Shown: one piece after another, positions 23,036 to 36,614 of the stretch
How positions within the stretch are numbered: the stretch's first letter is position 1
Layout of the letters: each line of letters starts with the position of its first letter
Origin: Ampelomyces quisqualis
Lineage: Eukaryota; Ascomycota; Dothideomycetes; Pleosporales; Phaeosphaeriaceae
Direction of reading: 5' to 3'
Length of the DNA stretch: 64,000 bases
NCBI GenBank assembly: GCA_018398575.1
Contig: JAGTXZ010000005.1
Location: 3,162,001 to 3,226,000 of the forward strand
Notes under the pieces: model-generated
Told to the model about the DNA's origin: nothing
Seen by the model: only the letters and a program-made list of their open reading frames with translations
The model's database searches: none
Translations under genes and position numbers: made by a program

Positions 23036-23661
23036 ATAACAATAGATTAGGATCTGCCTCTAAGCCTACTAGCTAACCTATTAAGGGAAAATACCTCTAA
23101 TAAGGAATTAATGCTTAGCCTAGGCAAACGCTTAGCGCAGCTAAAGCGCTAGCGCTAAGAGCTTAAAGAGTAGGCTAAGATTTAGACTCTAGAGAAGAAA
23201 GTACGCTAATAGGAGCAATTATTAGCAGGTAAACAGCCTTTCCTTTCTCCTAAACAGCCCTTAGGCGCTCTAAATAAACTAGATCTACTAACTCCTCTAG
23301 TTAGACGTAACACATCTCTACTAGCGCAACGCTCCTAACTTAACCTATTAGTGCTACTAAGGCGCGGGCTAAAGATTAAGAAAATCCCTGTCTTTAAAGG
23401 CAAAGAAATTAGGGAGTATTAGAACTTTAAGGCTAGGCTATCTATTACCTTTTAATTAGATCTCTTAGCCTTCTAGCTTAAGGACCAAAAGATTACCTTT
23501 ACTTTCTAGTACCTACAAACTACGTTTTAACAGATATAGATATAGAGGAAATAGAAAGATAATAGCAAAACGCTAGCGTAGCACAATATAATATCTTTTC
23601 TACTTAATTAGATTAAGAGCTCTATAAATAGAAAGCTTTAAGTTACTATATAGTATTAAAA
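23036..23661 (+). pseudogene. Element 1 gag, 5' fragment
   Basis: The start of gag is identical in layout to element 2 gag at 23990-24610. It is cut by the element 2 insertion within the TAAAA target at 23657-23661. Multiple TAG/TAA codons are present. The frame resumes at 37799. Confidence 0.8.
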
Positions 23662-23943
23662 TATAAGAATGCTACAGCGTAAAGCTATTAGTCGCGCAGT
23701 AATACGCCTGCGCTACTATAACACTACCTTAGCTGTTACATGTAAAGAATACGCATAGCTGCTCTAGCGTCTTAATAGCGCTACACTAGCGCAGACCTAG
23801 TGCATTCTAGTTATAAGGATACACGTCTAGCTATATCTACAAAAGAGCAGTTTTATACTAAAGCTGTAGAATAGGAATTAACTTACTTTTACCTATACTA
23901 CTATTATTATCTTGTAACTTTACTACTATATAAACCTCTTACA
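23662..23943 (+). repeat. Element 2 5' LTR
   Basis: 282 bp, starting TATAAGAATGC and ending CCTCTTACA with the CA terminus intact. It is preceded by the target copy TAAAA. Confidence 0.93.
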
Positions 23944-23989
23944 GTTTTAATTTCTTTACTTTGCAAAAGAATAGCAGCCTAGTTACTTA

Positions 23990-26900
23990 ATAATAATAGA
24001 TTAAGATCTGCCTCTAAGCCTACTAGCTAACCTATTAAGAGAAAACACCTCTAATAAGAAATTAATGCTTAGCCTAGGCAAACGCTTAGCGCAGCTAAAG
24101 CGCTAGCGCTAAGAGCTTAAAGAGCAGGCTAAGATTTAGACTCTAGAGGAGGAAGTACACTAATAGGAGTAATTATTAGCAAGTAAACAGCCTTTTCTCT
24201 CTCTTAAACAGCCCTTAGGCGCTCTAAATAAACTAGATCTACTAACTCTCTTAGTTAGACGCAACACGTCTCTACTAGCGCAACGCCTCTAACTTAACCT
24301 ATTAGCGCTACTAAGGCGCAGGCTAAAGATTAAGAAAATCCTTGTCTTTAAAGGCAAGGGAATTAGAAAGTATTAGGACTTTAAGGCTAGGCTATCTATT
24401 ACCTTTTAATTAGATTTCTTAGCCTTCTAGCTTAAGGACTAAAAGATTACCTTTACCTTCTAGTACCTATAAACTATGTTTTAACAGATATAGATATAGA
24501 GAGAATAGGAAGATAATAGCAAAACGCTAGCCTAGTGTAATATAATGTCTTTTCTACTTAATTAGATTAAGAGCTCTGTAAATAGAAAGCTTTAAGTTAC
24601 TATACAGTATTAAAAGGCATCTTAAAAGAACAGCTAAACAGTAAACAAATTTGCAGCCTATCTATCTACTTTAGAAAATTAGGTAAATCCTCTATATAAG
24701 TAGAAACACCTAGTAATATACTTATATAGCAAACTCTACCTAAAGATTAGAGTAGCTCTCTCTAACTATACTAAGTTCTTTACTACCTGTAGAGAACTTA
24801 TTAAACGCGCTGTAACGCTAAAAGACAACTTACGCTATAGTAGTAGTATGCTATTACTATACTATTGCACATATAGAACGCCTAGTATAGGAAAAACTTT
24901 GCAGCCTAAACTAGATGCAATAGCTCTATAACAGCGTGTTACTAGTACTGTAAACCTAAGCCTAAAGCTAAATAACGCCTGCTACTATTGCAGTAAAATA
25001 GGCTATTAGGCTAGAAAGTGTAGATTAAGGCTTAATAGCTCTTCTCCTATTACTAGCTTAAACTTAATATAAATAAAAAACAAGAAGGCCTAAAAGGACT
25101 TTTCTCTTTAACAGCCTAAGTTCTATTATAATAAGAGAATTATATTAAAGTACTAAGAACACTATGTAACAATAGCGCTGCGCAGCCTATACAAATACTA
25201 ATTAATAGTAGTGCAGAACTTAGCACAATTAACAAGAGAGTTGCCTTGCTTAAAGACTTCTCTTAGATTAATAGCGCAGCGCTACTAACTATCTATCTAC
25301 CTAACTTAAGCACTATACCTAGCTTCTACGCTTATTAAGCTTATTTAACAATAAAGAATAACTAGAGCGTAACTAAGTCCTTTACTACTATCCTATATAG
25401 AATTACTAATGCAGTATAACCTGTTATTTTAGGTTTACTAAGCCTAAAGGAAGGGCGCGTTATTATTAACTGTAAATTAAAGTAGTAGCGCTACAAGCTT
25501 AACACTAAGACAATAAGAGTTAAAGACGCTAAAACCTTTGCAGTATTCCTCTATAACAAGCTAAGTGTATACGCAGTTCTAGTAGGTAGCCTATAGTCCT
25601 TCTCTCTAAAATACCTATTATAGCCTATTAAACTTAAGAACTTTAAAGACGTTGTAAATAGTAACGCTGCTAACGCGCTACTGCAGCACTATAGAGGCAA
25701 CTACGCTATTAAGTTAGAAAAAGAAACTATAGCTCTATATAGGCTACTCTATAACTTCTTAGTAAAGGAGCTAAGTATACTGCATAACTACTTAGCAACA
25801 GCGCAAAGCCTAGGTTAGATCTAAAAAAGCACAAGCTCTGCAAGAGCACTTATTTTGTTTATACTTAAAAAAGATAGGATACTATGCCTTTATATAGATT
25901 ATTAAGGCCTTAACTAAGTTACTAAGAAGAATAGATTAGCTCTTCTCTTAATTAGAGAGACTCTTAATTAGCTCTGTAGATTAGTAAAGTTTACTAAGCT
26001 TAATCTTAAGAACGCGTATTACTAGATTAGAATCTAGTAAGGTAATAAGTAGAAGATAGCGTTTTGCACACAATACAGCTACTTTAAGTACATAGTTATG
26101 CCCTTTAGGCTAACTAACGCGCCTACTACGTTCTAGAGATATATTAATAGAGCCTTAACTTTATATTTAGATATCTTTTACGTTATCTATCTTAATAATA
26201 TCTTAATCTTTTCTTAAAAGGGGGAGGATTATTAAGAACAGGTAAGAAAAATACTCGCAAAGCTAAGAGAATATAGTCTTTTTGTTAACTTAAAGAAGTA
26301 TACCTTTACTACTAACTAAGTTAAGTTTCTAGAGTTTATTATGCGCCTTAATAGTGTTATAATAGATCTAGAACAGGTTTGCGCAGTTATTAATTAGCCT
26401 ACACTAACGTTCTTTAAAGATGTTTAAGTCTTCTTAGGCTTTGCAAACTTCTACTAACGCTTTATATAAAGTTTTTCTGTTATTATTAGCCTAATTACTA
26501 ATCTTCTAAAAGAATTAGTTTAAGAGAAGAAGTCTAGCCCTTTTAACTAGCCTAACGCTGTAGAGAAAGCAAAGTAATAGCTATACAACAGGTTTGTAAC
26601 TGCGCCTATTCTGTAGCACTACAATTATATACTCTTATTTAAGTTAAAAACTAATGCTTCTATTTAGGAAGTAGCAGACATCTTCTCCTAACTCTATTTA
26701 GATAGGAACTAGTACCCTGTAGCCTTCTAGTTAAAGAAGCTCTTACCTGCAGAAAGAAACTACTATATATACAACCTAGAGCTTCTTACTATTATTATAG
26801 TAGTATAGTACTAGTGTTACTACGTTAAGAGGCTAGCAATTTAGTTAGAAATATAGATAGACTATAACAACCTACGCGGCTTTATAGGCACGTTAACCCT

Positions 26901-29040
26901 GTCTAAAAGATAGGCTAGCTAAGTAATAAAGCTAGCTGCTTATAACTTTAAGATTAAGTATTAGTCTAAAAAGATAAATCTTGTAGATAGGCCTTTAAGG
27001 CAACCTATAGACAACAGTAACACGCTAGATATTTAACTATTAGACATGTTACTAGCACTGCAAAAGAAGTTATAGCTAGTAGAAACCTAAGCTAAGCTAC
27101 TTAGTAAGAAGCTAGCGTTAGTAAGAAGCTAGATAACAGCTTAATAGTAAGTAGGTACTCTATATCTTAATAAAGATGTTTCTATAAGCTTAGCGCATAG
27201 CGTTAAAGTAACAGCTATAAGCTACAGCTCTAATTAAGAGAACTCTAAGAGTAGACTAGTAATAACCTATAGGGTTACGCAGTTACAAAGCCTAACGCAC
27301 AGCGTTAAGGCAATAGCTAGAAGCTACAGCCTTAATTAGGAGATTCTTAAGAGTAGACTAGTAATAGCCTAAAGGGTTACATAGTTATAAGTAAAAGCTA
27401 TAGCCTTAAAGAAGTTAGCTTATAAGAAACTTTCTAAGTCCTTCTTTAAGATCTGTGTATAAGTATAATAGAATAACCTAGAAGTAGTTACAATACGCAG
27501 GGACGTTAAATCCCTAGCGTCTGCCTATTAAGGTAATAGTAAACGCCTAAGGTACTAGAAGCTTAACGCTTTAGGTAGCCTTTAGTTTAAGGACTAATTG
27601 TATATTCTACTAGAGCTAGCTCTTAAAGCTAAGCTCCTTAAGCTATATTATAATAATCTACTTGCTAGCTATTTTAGGCAGGCTAAAACGCTTAAGCTTG
27701 TAGCTTAGTACTACTATTAGCCTAGGCTTAAGAAAGAGCTTAAGGAGTATATTAACTCTTGCTTAGTGTGCTAAGGCACAAAGTTACTTAAGCAGCGCCC
27801 TACTAGCGTGTTAAACGCGCTCCTCTAACCTTAAGAACTATAGTAAGAAATTATAATAGATTTTGTTACAGGCCTACTACCTGCTAAGCGCTACAGCGTT
27901 ATATATAACGCAATACTTATTATAGTTAACAAGTATATAAAAATAGCTAAGTATATCTTTACACAAAAAATAGTTACTACCTTATAATTAGTAGATCTGT
28001 TCTTAGAACACGTTATATAATTCTTTAGCTTACCTAAAGGTATTATATTAGATTAAGAGAGTATCTTTACTTTTTAGTTCTAGGTAGACTTTTACTTTAT
28101 AGCAAAGGTAAAGCGCTAGCTTAGCACTACCTTTTATTTGCAAATAGATAGCTAAACAAAGCGTTAAAATTAAATACTAGAGTAATACTTAAGAGCTTTT
28201 GTAGGTAATTAACCTAATAATTAGGTATACCTTTTGTTACTAGCAGAGTTTGCATATAATAATACTAGACAGGCTATATTAGAAGTATTTCTATTCTTTA
28301 CCTGCTATAGGTTTTACTTGCGCCTTAACTGCAAGCTAACAGCGCCTACTAAAGTTCTTAGCATTAAAGAAAGGTTGCAGAAGCTTATACAAACTTAGAA
28401 CGCTTTGGCTAATTACTAAAACAAAAGTTTATAATACTAAGAATAATATTACAATACAAAACATAGGCTCTAAGAGTTTAAACTAAAGAATATAGTCTTC
28501 TTATTAACAAAGCATCTGCGCTTACGCAGCGCTAGTAGAAAGCTGTTGCTACACTAGATAGGCTCCTTTCTAGTAGAAGAGTAAATTAGCTTATAAGCTT
28601 TTAGAATCTTACTCTTATCCTATATAAGAATTTACCTAGTATTCTACACCTCTTTGCTCTAGCTATTTGTAGCTAGGAAAAGAGAAGAGTTAACTTTACC
28701 TAGGCCTGTTAATCTAGATAATAGCAAAGAGCTGCAACAACGCTATAAGGTTAAAGCTATATTAGTAAAGAGGCGCAACAAGCGTTTAGTAAATTACCTA
28801 GTAAAATAGAAAGGCTAGCTCTTAGAATATAACAAATAGGTTAATTAAAAAGATATCAACAAATTACTTATAGAAAAGTATAACTAGAGAGGAGATTAAT
28901 TACTTATACAATTAATATACAAAAAAAAAAAGAGAGAAAGAAAAACAAAAAGAAAAAAAAAATATAGGAAAATAAAGGCGCCTTACTAGCGCACTACTAG
29001 CGCTCTAGCAGCGCAGCTAAGCATAACTACTAGCTTAGCC
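23990..29040 (+). pseudogene. Element 2 gag-pol remnant with C-terminal chromodomain
   Basis: The plus-strand frame can be followed with stops read through. A gag zinc knuckle appears at about 24970-25020 (CYYCSKIGY then RKC, with the His changed to Tyr). Reverse transcriptase spans about 25830-26400 (LCLYIDYQGLNQVTKKNR; catalytic box YLNNIL near 26190, both Asp now Asn). RNase H-like sequence lies around 26630-26850 and the integrase HHCC/DDE region at about 27640-28280. A chromodomain-like end at about 28735-28870 (YKVKAILVKRRNKR, then YLVK) is the feature that defines chromoviruses and targets integration to modified histones. It is inactivated by many RIP stops. Confidence 0.87.
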
Positions 29041-29099
29041 TAAGAACTTATTATTATCCTTATTAGCTTTATAGAAGCTTAGAGAGCCTAGTAAATTAT

Positions 29100-29503
29100 T
29101 ACTAAGCCTTCTATTCTCTACCTCTTTCTGCTGTTTCTAAGAAATAATATTACCTAACTCTAATAAGACTTTACTTCTTACTAACGCTATTGCAGCGCGC
29201 ACTAAGTAACCTAACAGGTCTAAGCCCTTAACGCGCTTAGACGCAGACTCCTTAGCAAGACTAGCTAAAGCTAGGCGCTTTTTAGGCTTAGGCTTAAGCT
29301 TAAGTTTAGCCTTAAGCTTAGCCTTAGCCTTAGCTTTAGCTTTACTCTTACCCTTCTTCTTAGGAAGAAATATAGAGCTAGAGCTCTTCTAGAAAGAGGT
29401 TTTATTCTTATCTCTACTCCTACTACTACTACTACTCTTAGACCTAGGCTTAGACCTAGAAGAAGACTTTTCTCTTTCTATATTAAGGTTAGAGTTAGAC
29501 TAC
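29100..29503 (-). pseudogene. Element 2 antisense accessory frame, C-terminal part
   Basis: The minus strand reads an Arg/Ser-rich stretch followed by Lys/Ala/Pro repeats (KKKGKSKAKAKAKAK and on), then LGNIIS before a stop. It corresponds to the element 1 frame at 55396-56481. Its other half lies at 36615-37328 beyond element 3, which is inserted in it. Confidence 0.6.
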
Positions 29504-29508
29504 GCGTT

Positions 29509-29808
29509 TGTGACAAGCACATGCAAATATATGTTACATCTAATACCTTATAAAGGCTTAGTAACAGATTATGTAGGAGGCTAGTAGATTAGAACTAATA
29601 GCGCTCTAACAGCGCTCTAACTCAGCTGCTACGCCTACTATAAATATAAGCCTATAGCATTAGATAGAGGATAAGTTTCTCTTGTCCTTCTATACAAGAC
29701 CTATAGGTGTATAGCTAATCTAGAATCTCTGATACAACACACACTCCTATATACCTCTAATACGTATCCAATTTAATCTTAATAGCTGTACCTACCTGCG
29801 TTGTTACA
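29509..29808 (+). repeat. Element 3 5' LTR
   Basis: 300 bp, starting TGTGACAAGCACATGC and ending GCGTTGTTACA. It has an intact TG...CA form. Confidence 0.93.
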
Positions 29809-29899
29809 TTACAAGAGAAACTTTGTCTTGCTAGTAATAGCATTTAGATAATATTGCTATTTACTTTTGAAAAGATTGCGTTAAAACGTCTAGAACCCT

Positions 29900-32800
29900 A
29901 TCTAAATTAGATCTGTTTGCAACCTTAAATCTATTAAACACAGTTAGAATCCCTTAGATCTTCTAACAGCTAAAGCCTTTAGGTTTAGAACTTCCTATTA
30001 ATAATAGTTAGGACTACTTTGGTAAAAGTTGCGTTTGGCGCCAGAATAGAGACTTAGAGACTATTAATAACCTAGGAGTATTAGAGGTAACACTAATAAC
30101 TCTTCCAAAAGCTGCATTAGCAACAACACCTAGAGGATTCTAAGAAGACTCTATATTAACTGTTATAACCTAGCAACAGAGTGCTAAAGTAAAAAAGTTA
30201 GACACTAAGAAATCTAAGGATACTTCTTAGCCTAGAGCTGCACTAAATCTAACTCCTGCGCAAATAGAGGTTAATTAATTATAACAAGAACTAAAACAGG
30301 CGTTAGCAGAAATTAATTTCCTTAAGAAAGGACTAACTCTTTTAGTAGGACTAGACAAGCCCTTACCTACTACTAAAACCCCTTAGAATAATTCTGCACT
30401 CTGCCGCTTATCTAACAGCTTTGCATTAGAACGCTTATATTACTATAGAAGTTTGCACTAAACCTAACAATTAGAGAAGACGCCTAATATTAACAATCTT
30501 AGTAATAGAAAAGATCCTACCTTCTGTTAATAGTAGGCCTCTATCTAAGATTAACTTAAAATCAACTTAGATTACTATTAGACTAAAAGGCAACGCATAG
30601 CCCTAGTATAGGGCTATACTATAGGATTAGCCAAGGGCTATCTTAAGCTTTAATATTTATTAGATACTAATTAAGAGTAATTCTAGAACGCTAAGCAAAT
30701 AATTAAGCTACTTAAGTTCTATTTTATTACAGGCAACAAGGTAGCCAAAAGCTGTGCAGCCTTTAATTAATTGCAGATAAATAAGAAGAAAACGTTTCCT
30801 CTGTTTAAAGCTAGATTTCTAAGTTCTGTAGTTAAGGGACAAGTACCCTCTTTAGAGTAGTTTTACTATTTGTAGACAAAAATTACCCTAGAACTACAAG
30901 TCCCTAACCTAGGATTTAGGCACTAATAGAAGAACTTATTTAATCAGATAGTAGAACACCTTACTACCTATAATATAGAGTAGAAGAATAATTCTAACCT
31001 AAGTACATTACTAGTTACTGCTAAATTGCTAATTAGGCAGGCCTTACAAGCTAACTTAGAGCTAAATTAGACAACTACCTCTAGCGCTACAACACACCCT
31101 ACGCTAGCCTATTAATTAACAATAGTGTGTCTTCCTACTAAGACCTCTAAACCTAATTAATAGAAGACTTCTAGTAGTTATTATAATTGTAGTAAGCTAG
31201 AACACTACTCTAGTAATTGCATAAAGCCTTGTGTGCGTTAGATTAAAGCTATAGAAGTAGATAAGTTTAAAGATGCTTAAGAGCAACCTAACTAAGAGGT
31301 GTATTATACAAGAAACAGAAGCGCCTAAGAGAACACTCCTCTCTAGGCCTAAGCTATTACAATCTATTCTACCTTAACCTCTCTTATTTGTTTTGTAGTT
31401 TCTATTTCCTTATACCTATACTTCTCTATAACTAGGGTATTAGTTTATGCCTTAACACTCTTGTTAATACTAGTACTTAAAGTTTCCTATTTTTGAATTT
31501 ATAAATTGCTTTATCTGTTTCTAAAGCTTTATATTAACCTATCTAGAAGCTCCTCTTCTAGGTTTAGGTGCGTGGCTTTAAGGATTAGATTACTTCTGCA
31601 GTTACTTAATATATTTGCCTATACTTAAATATTAATAGCTTAAAGATTTTGAACTGTTTATTTCTTATTCTTAATCTTAGGTCTTAGGATTGTATACTTA
31701 GCCTCTAATAGTTAAGGCGATTTAAGATTTAATTAGACACAGATAGGTTACAGTTTATTTGGCTATCTAAGTACCCCTATTCCTATAATCCTTTACTCCC
31801 TATTCCTACTGTTCTATATTAAGCTATAGTGCTAGCTACTATCTATCTTAATGTGCAACAACGCAACGCCCTATAGGAGAAAGAAGACTATTGTATCTAA
31901 AACAGTCCTTACTATTATTCTCTTTTTTCTATTTATTGTCTTAAGGGATGCTTAAAGCTTCTATTAGCCCAAAAATTCTTAGAGATTCCTTATACCCTAA
32001 CTAAGCAACCCCGCTTAGAGTCTAAACCCCCTCTAACTACCTACATTGCTCTTATTTCTGCTAATATATTCTATTTTATTATAAAGAAGCCCTAAAACAA
32101 GTTCTTTATAACTAGCCTATATAAGATTAACAGGATCCTTGCCTCTAAGAACAATGCAGCCAATTAATGCCAATTAGATAAGTAATTACCTGCCTGTTAC
32201 TTCTAGTATTAGAATGTATTTAGTAAGTTAGCAGCTAATTAATTACCTTCTTATTGTCTGTATAATTATAAGATTATTCTTAAAGAACTATTACTAAATG
32301 CGTTTAGTTTCCTGTACAAGCAAAATTAGAAGGAGCTTAAAGCTACTAAGGCCTACGTCTAGGAACACCTTTAGAAGAGTTTTATTAAGGCTAGCCAAAG
32401 TTCTTTTACTTTACCTATTCTTTGTATACGCAAACTAAATAGAGATATATACATCTGTATAGACTACTAGAAGATTAACGCCCTTACGCGCAAAAATGTC
32501 TATCTAATCCCTTGCATTAATAAGCTGCTATCCTATCTCTCTAAAGCCAAGATCTTTACTAAGTTTAACATTAGAGCTGCCTTTAACAAAATTTGTATAG
32601 ATCCTAACTCTAAAGAGTATACTACTTTCTAGACCTATTATAGTACCTATAAGTGTAAGGTGCTCCCTTTTAGCTTGTATAATAGACTAGCTACGTATTA
32701 GCGCTACATAAATAATATACTAATTAATTATCTTAATAATTTCTGCATTGCGTATCTTAATAACATCCTAATCTACTCTAAGGATATAGACTTACATTAA

Positions 32801-35280
32801 GAACACGTCTAAAAGGTCTTAGAGCGCCTATGTACTATAGGACTCCAAGTAGACATTTAGAAGAGTAAATTCTATGTAACCTAAACAAAGTATCTAGGTT
32901 ACGTTTTAACAAACTAAGGCACTAAAGTTAACTCTAACAAGGTAGAAGCACTCTAAAACTAGGCTAAACCTACTACAATTACTAGCGTTAAGTTATTTCT
33001 TAGTTTTGCTAGTTTCTACTAACAATTTATTAAGGATTTCTCTTGTGTAGCTAAACTAATTATAAAGCTTTAGAGTCCTGCTACGCCTTTTAAATAGACT
33101 ATTAATTGCTAACAGGCTTTTAATTGGATTAAAGCCTTACTTCTTACTATTTCTACGCTATCTTATTTCTATCTTAAGTATAACACAAAATTAGAAACTA
33201 ACGCGTTAGATAGAGTAATAGCAGGAGTACTCTCTTAAAAGTACTCTAATAACAAGTAGTACTCTATAGCGTTCTATAGTTACGCTCTATCTAGGGCTAA
33301 GCTTAATTAGGAAATATATAACAAAGAACTTTTTGCTATTCTAAAAGCGTTTAAGAAGTAGAGAGCCAAACTTACCTCTATACAAAGCCTAATCTAGGTG
33401 TATTTAGACTACTACTTCTTAGAATACTTTATAACTACTAAGGTTCTTAATATACGTTAAGCACAATAGGTAGAGATTATTGCCTTTTTTAATTTTTGCA
33501 TTATGTACACGCCTAGCAAGCTTAACAAGTAAGCTAATATCCTAAGCTAAAAGGAACAGAACGTTAGTAAGGTTAAGGCTGCCTAATAAGACAACAAGTC
33601 CTATATACTTCTAGGACCTAAACGCCTAAACCCCCTAGTTAACTTTAAACTAGCTTAGAACTACATCTATAACTAGCTAGAGATTAATATTTTAGCTATT
33701 TTAGTCTAATCTATTAGTGCCCCCCTAAATCTTAACTCTCTAGAACTAATTAAAGCCCTACTAGTAGAGAATTGCTGCTCTTTTAAGAAGGAACGCCTTA
33801 CGCTACTATAGCTATATTATGTCTAAGAAGAACTACTGCTTTATTACTTATACCTTTATGTACCTAGAAATTTCCCCTTGTGTACCTAACTAATTAGAGA
33901 GGCTTATAATTAGGTATCTACTACTTACCTAAGTGCTATAAAAACGTATTAGCTTCTAGCGTAGCAATATTATTAGAAAGGTATAAAGGCTACATATAAA
34001 CGCTATGTACGAAACTGTATTTCCTGTTAAAGATCCTATCTAAAATAGCTCTAATCCTAAGGTTTTCTCTATCTGTTACTAATTTTTAACAGGCCTATAT
34101 AGTATTTGTGTATAGATTTGAAGATATTCCTAACTAATTAGTATAGCTATAATTAAATTATAGTTATTATGAATTGCCTATTAAAGTAAGCTATTTCTAT
34201 TCTGTATTACAAGGCAATTAACGCTTAAGAAATAGCTTACTTGTTTATCTAATAGGTATACCAATTTAGCTACACGCTTAAAAGTATAGTGTCTAACTAT
34301 AGACTCTAGTTTGTGTCCTAATTCTAGTCTAAGTTCTGCAAGATCCTAGGCGTATAACTTAAGCTTTCTACAGCCTACTATAAACAAACTAATAGATAAA
34401 CTAAGATTATAAATAAGTATATTAATTAACAATTAAGGCTCTTTGTATCCTATTACTAGGATAACTAGAGTAACCTCTTGCTAATAATTAATTAAGCCTA
34501 AGCTACGCTGCTATACTCTGCAATTAGTATAGCGCTGTACTAGCTCTTATTTAGATCTAAACTATAATAGAGCTAAGATTAGGTATTATCCCTCTTAAAA
34601 CACAAAGATATAAACGTTAAGGATGCCTTAAGCTTAGCTACCTGCATGCATAAAGCCTAGCGTACAGCTAAAGACAATATAGAGAAGGCGCAGTAATAGA
34701 TAGCTACTAAGGTAAATAAATATTATTAACCTGTTAATTAGGTAGTAGGTAATAAAGTTTACCTTTTAACCTAAAACCTATCTATTACCTACTTAAGTTG
34801 CAAACTTACTAAATTGTAGGAAGAACTCTTTAAAGTCCTAGAATAAGTTAGCTATTTATTCTAACTAAAGCTACCTAAAGGTTCTAAGATCTATAACGTA
34901 TTTGCTCTAGATGTTCTCTGTAAGAACTCTAATAACCTCTTGCCTAGTTAGCTAAGCCTAAACTTATCTAGCATTCTAATTTAAGGCGTTAAAGAATAGG
35001 AAGTAGAAGAGATCCTTGCTAGCAAGCTATACTACTCTATTCTAAAGTATTGTATAAAATAGGTAGGCTATAATTTTAACCCTACCTAGTATAATGCCTT
35101 AAACTTTATAGGCGCTCTATATATGTTGTAAGCGTTCTATAAACGCTATCTAAAACAGCTAGAACCTCTACAAGTGTTAGCTAAGTAGATTATAGCATAA
35201 GAAAAAGAAGTTAAAGATCTTACATTACTTTAAGACAACTATATTAGAGAAATTAAACTTAATATTGCAACTACTACACT
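29900..35280 (+). pseudogene. Element 3 gag-pol remnant with chromodomain-like end
   Basis: The frame is followed through RIP stops on the plus strand. A gag zinc knuckle lies near 31170-31215 (YYNCSKLEHYSSNC). Reverse transcriptase spans about 32440-32900, with the catalytic box YLNNILI near 32755 (Asp changed to Asn twice). RNase H follows around 33180-33420. The integrase zinc region lies near 33990-34030 (YVRNCISCQRSYL), and a chromodomain-like module at about 34990-35090 (EVEEILASKLYYS, then LKY). The polymerase is clearly Ty3/Gypsy but distinct from the family of elements 1 and 2. Confidence 0.85.
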
Positions 35281-35310
35281 AGTAGGTAACAGCTATTAAT
35301 AATAGGAGCC

Positions 35311-35985
35311 TTACTCTTCTATTAGATCTAATAGCAGACTATTACTGCCCTTAGTAGGACGCTCTTAACTATCTAACTCTCTAGGTACAGACACTAATGT
35401 ACTACCTAGTTTTCCTCTGTTTTAGAGCTGCACACAAGGGCTGCTTAACCTTACTACTACTCTCTCTACCTTCTGCTCTACCCTAGCTGCTATAAGGGCA
35501 TCTACTAACTCTGCTACTACTCTAACTAGCCTAGATACAGACTGCCTAAGGGTCTTTACCTTTCTAGCTATTGTCTTAACCTTCTTAGCTAACTCCTTCC
35601 TCTAGTAGTAAGCGCTAACTAGTAAGTTAGCAGTATTTAAGTTAGCTACTTGTACAAAGCTAACCTGCATAGCAGTAGCTAACTAAAACGCAGCTAACTA
35701 TATATTAGCCTCTTTCTCTACTACTACCTTGTCCTCCTTGTTACTACCTAAGGTAGCAAACATGTAATTAAGGGCCTCTAAGAGACTATTATACTCCTAG
35801 CCTATATATTAGAGAACTAGCTAACACTTCTTATTTAAGAGTGTACAATAAGCACACTTCTTAGACACGTCTAAATAGAATCTAAACTTAATATTAAAAT
35901 AGCTGCAGGTAAAAGCCCTTACAGCCTGTAAGTAAACAACCTAATAGGCTAGAGGATAAGCTCTAAAAAGGATAGGAATAGGTAT
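35311..35985 (-). pseudogene. Antisense accessory frame of element 3: Cys-cluster and coiled-coil protein
   Basis: On the strand opposite gag-pol, a frame of 225 codons runs from an ATA (ATG in element 4) to a TAA. Read through a few RIP stops, it begins with PIPILFRAYPLAY. It then holds a cysteine cluster, KKCAYCTLLNKKC, with an upstream CSYFNIKFRFYLDVS, followed by a long heptad-rich stretch (LAKKVKTIARKVKTLRQSVS and onward) that should form a coiled coil. It ends LLLDLIEE. The layout recalls transposon-associated fungal proteins with short Cys motifs. The function is unknown, and a nucleic-acid-binding role is only a guess. Confidence 0.6.
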
Positions 35986-36309
35986 TATATATATCTGCAA
36001 AACAGTTAGCCTGCAATTAAATTAGAAGGGCAGTTAGATAGCTATAGGTATACAAACATATAGAAGGAGAGTATAAGAAAGTAGTATACTAAGGGCTAGC
36101 CTTGTATATATACTTTAAAAACTCTAGGTAAAGTTAGGATAATAAACGCGCTGCTGCGCTAAGTAAAAACAATAACAAACAGCTACAACGCGTTATTAGA
36201 AATCTAAAGTTAAGGTAAATAAGACTTTTCAAAAATTTTAAAAGGTATCTAAAAGTATACTAATATAGACCTAATTAATAGAAGCTATTAATTTCAAGAA
36301 GGAGAGTAA

Positions 36310-36609
36310 TATAACAAGCACATGCAAATACATATTACATCTAATATCTTATAAAGGCTTAGTAACAGATTATATAGAGGGCTAGTAGATTAGAACTAAT
36401 AGCGCTCTAACAGCGCTCTAACTTAGCTTCTACGCCTACTATAAATATAAGCCTATAGCATTAGATAGAGGACAAGTTTCTCTTATCCTTCTGTACAAGA
36501 CCTATAGGTGTATAGCCAATCTAGAATCTCTGATACAACACGCACTCCTATATGCCTCTAATACGTATCTAATTTGATTCTAATAGCTGTACCTACCTGC
36601 GTTATTACA
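36310..36609 (+). repeat. Element 3 3' LTR
   Basis: 300 bp, starting TATAACAAGCACATGC (TG decayed) and ending GCGTTATTACA. It is followed by the target copy GCGTT. Confidence 0.93.
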
Positions 36610-36614
36610 GCGTT

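Larger units (their letters stand above)
29509..36609 (+). mobile_element. Element 3: second Gypsy family, inserted in element 2
   Basis: It has 300-bp LTRs at 29509-29808 and 36310-36609, and a 5-bp duplication GCGTT at 29504-29508 and 36610-36614. Its length is 7101 bp with no further insert. The empty version of the target is seen in element 1 near 55760, where GACTACGCATTAGCC is continuous. It interrupts the antisense accessory frame of element 2. Confidence 0.95.

Noticed and set aside
23662..23943. Reading this LTR as a tandem partner of the one at 22708 (solo or tandem duplication)
   Set aside because: The flanks show TAAAA shared with 37799-37803 and AATAA shared with 56952-56956, so the two belong to different nested elements.
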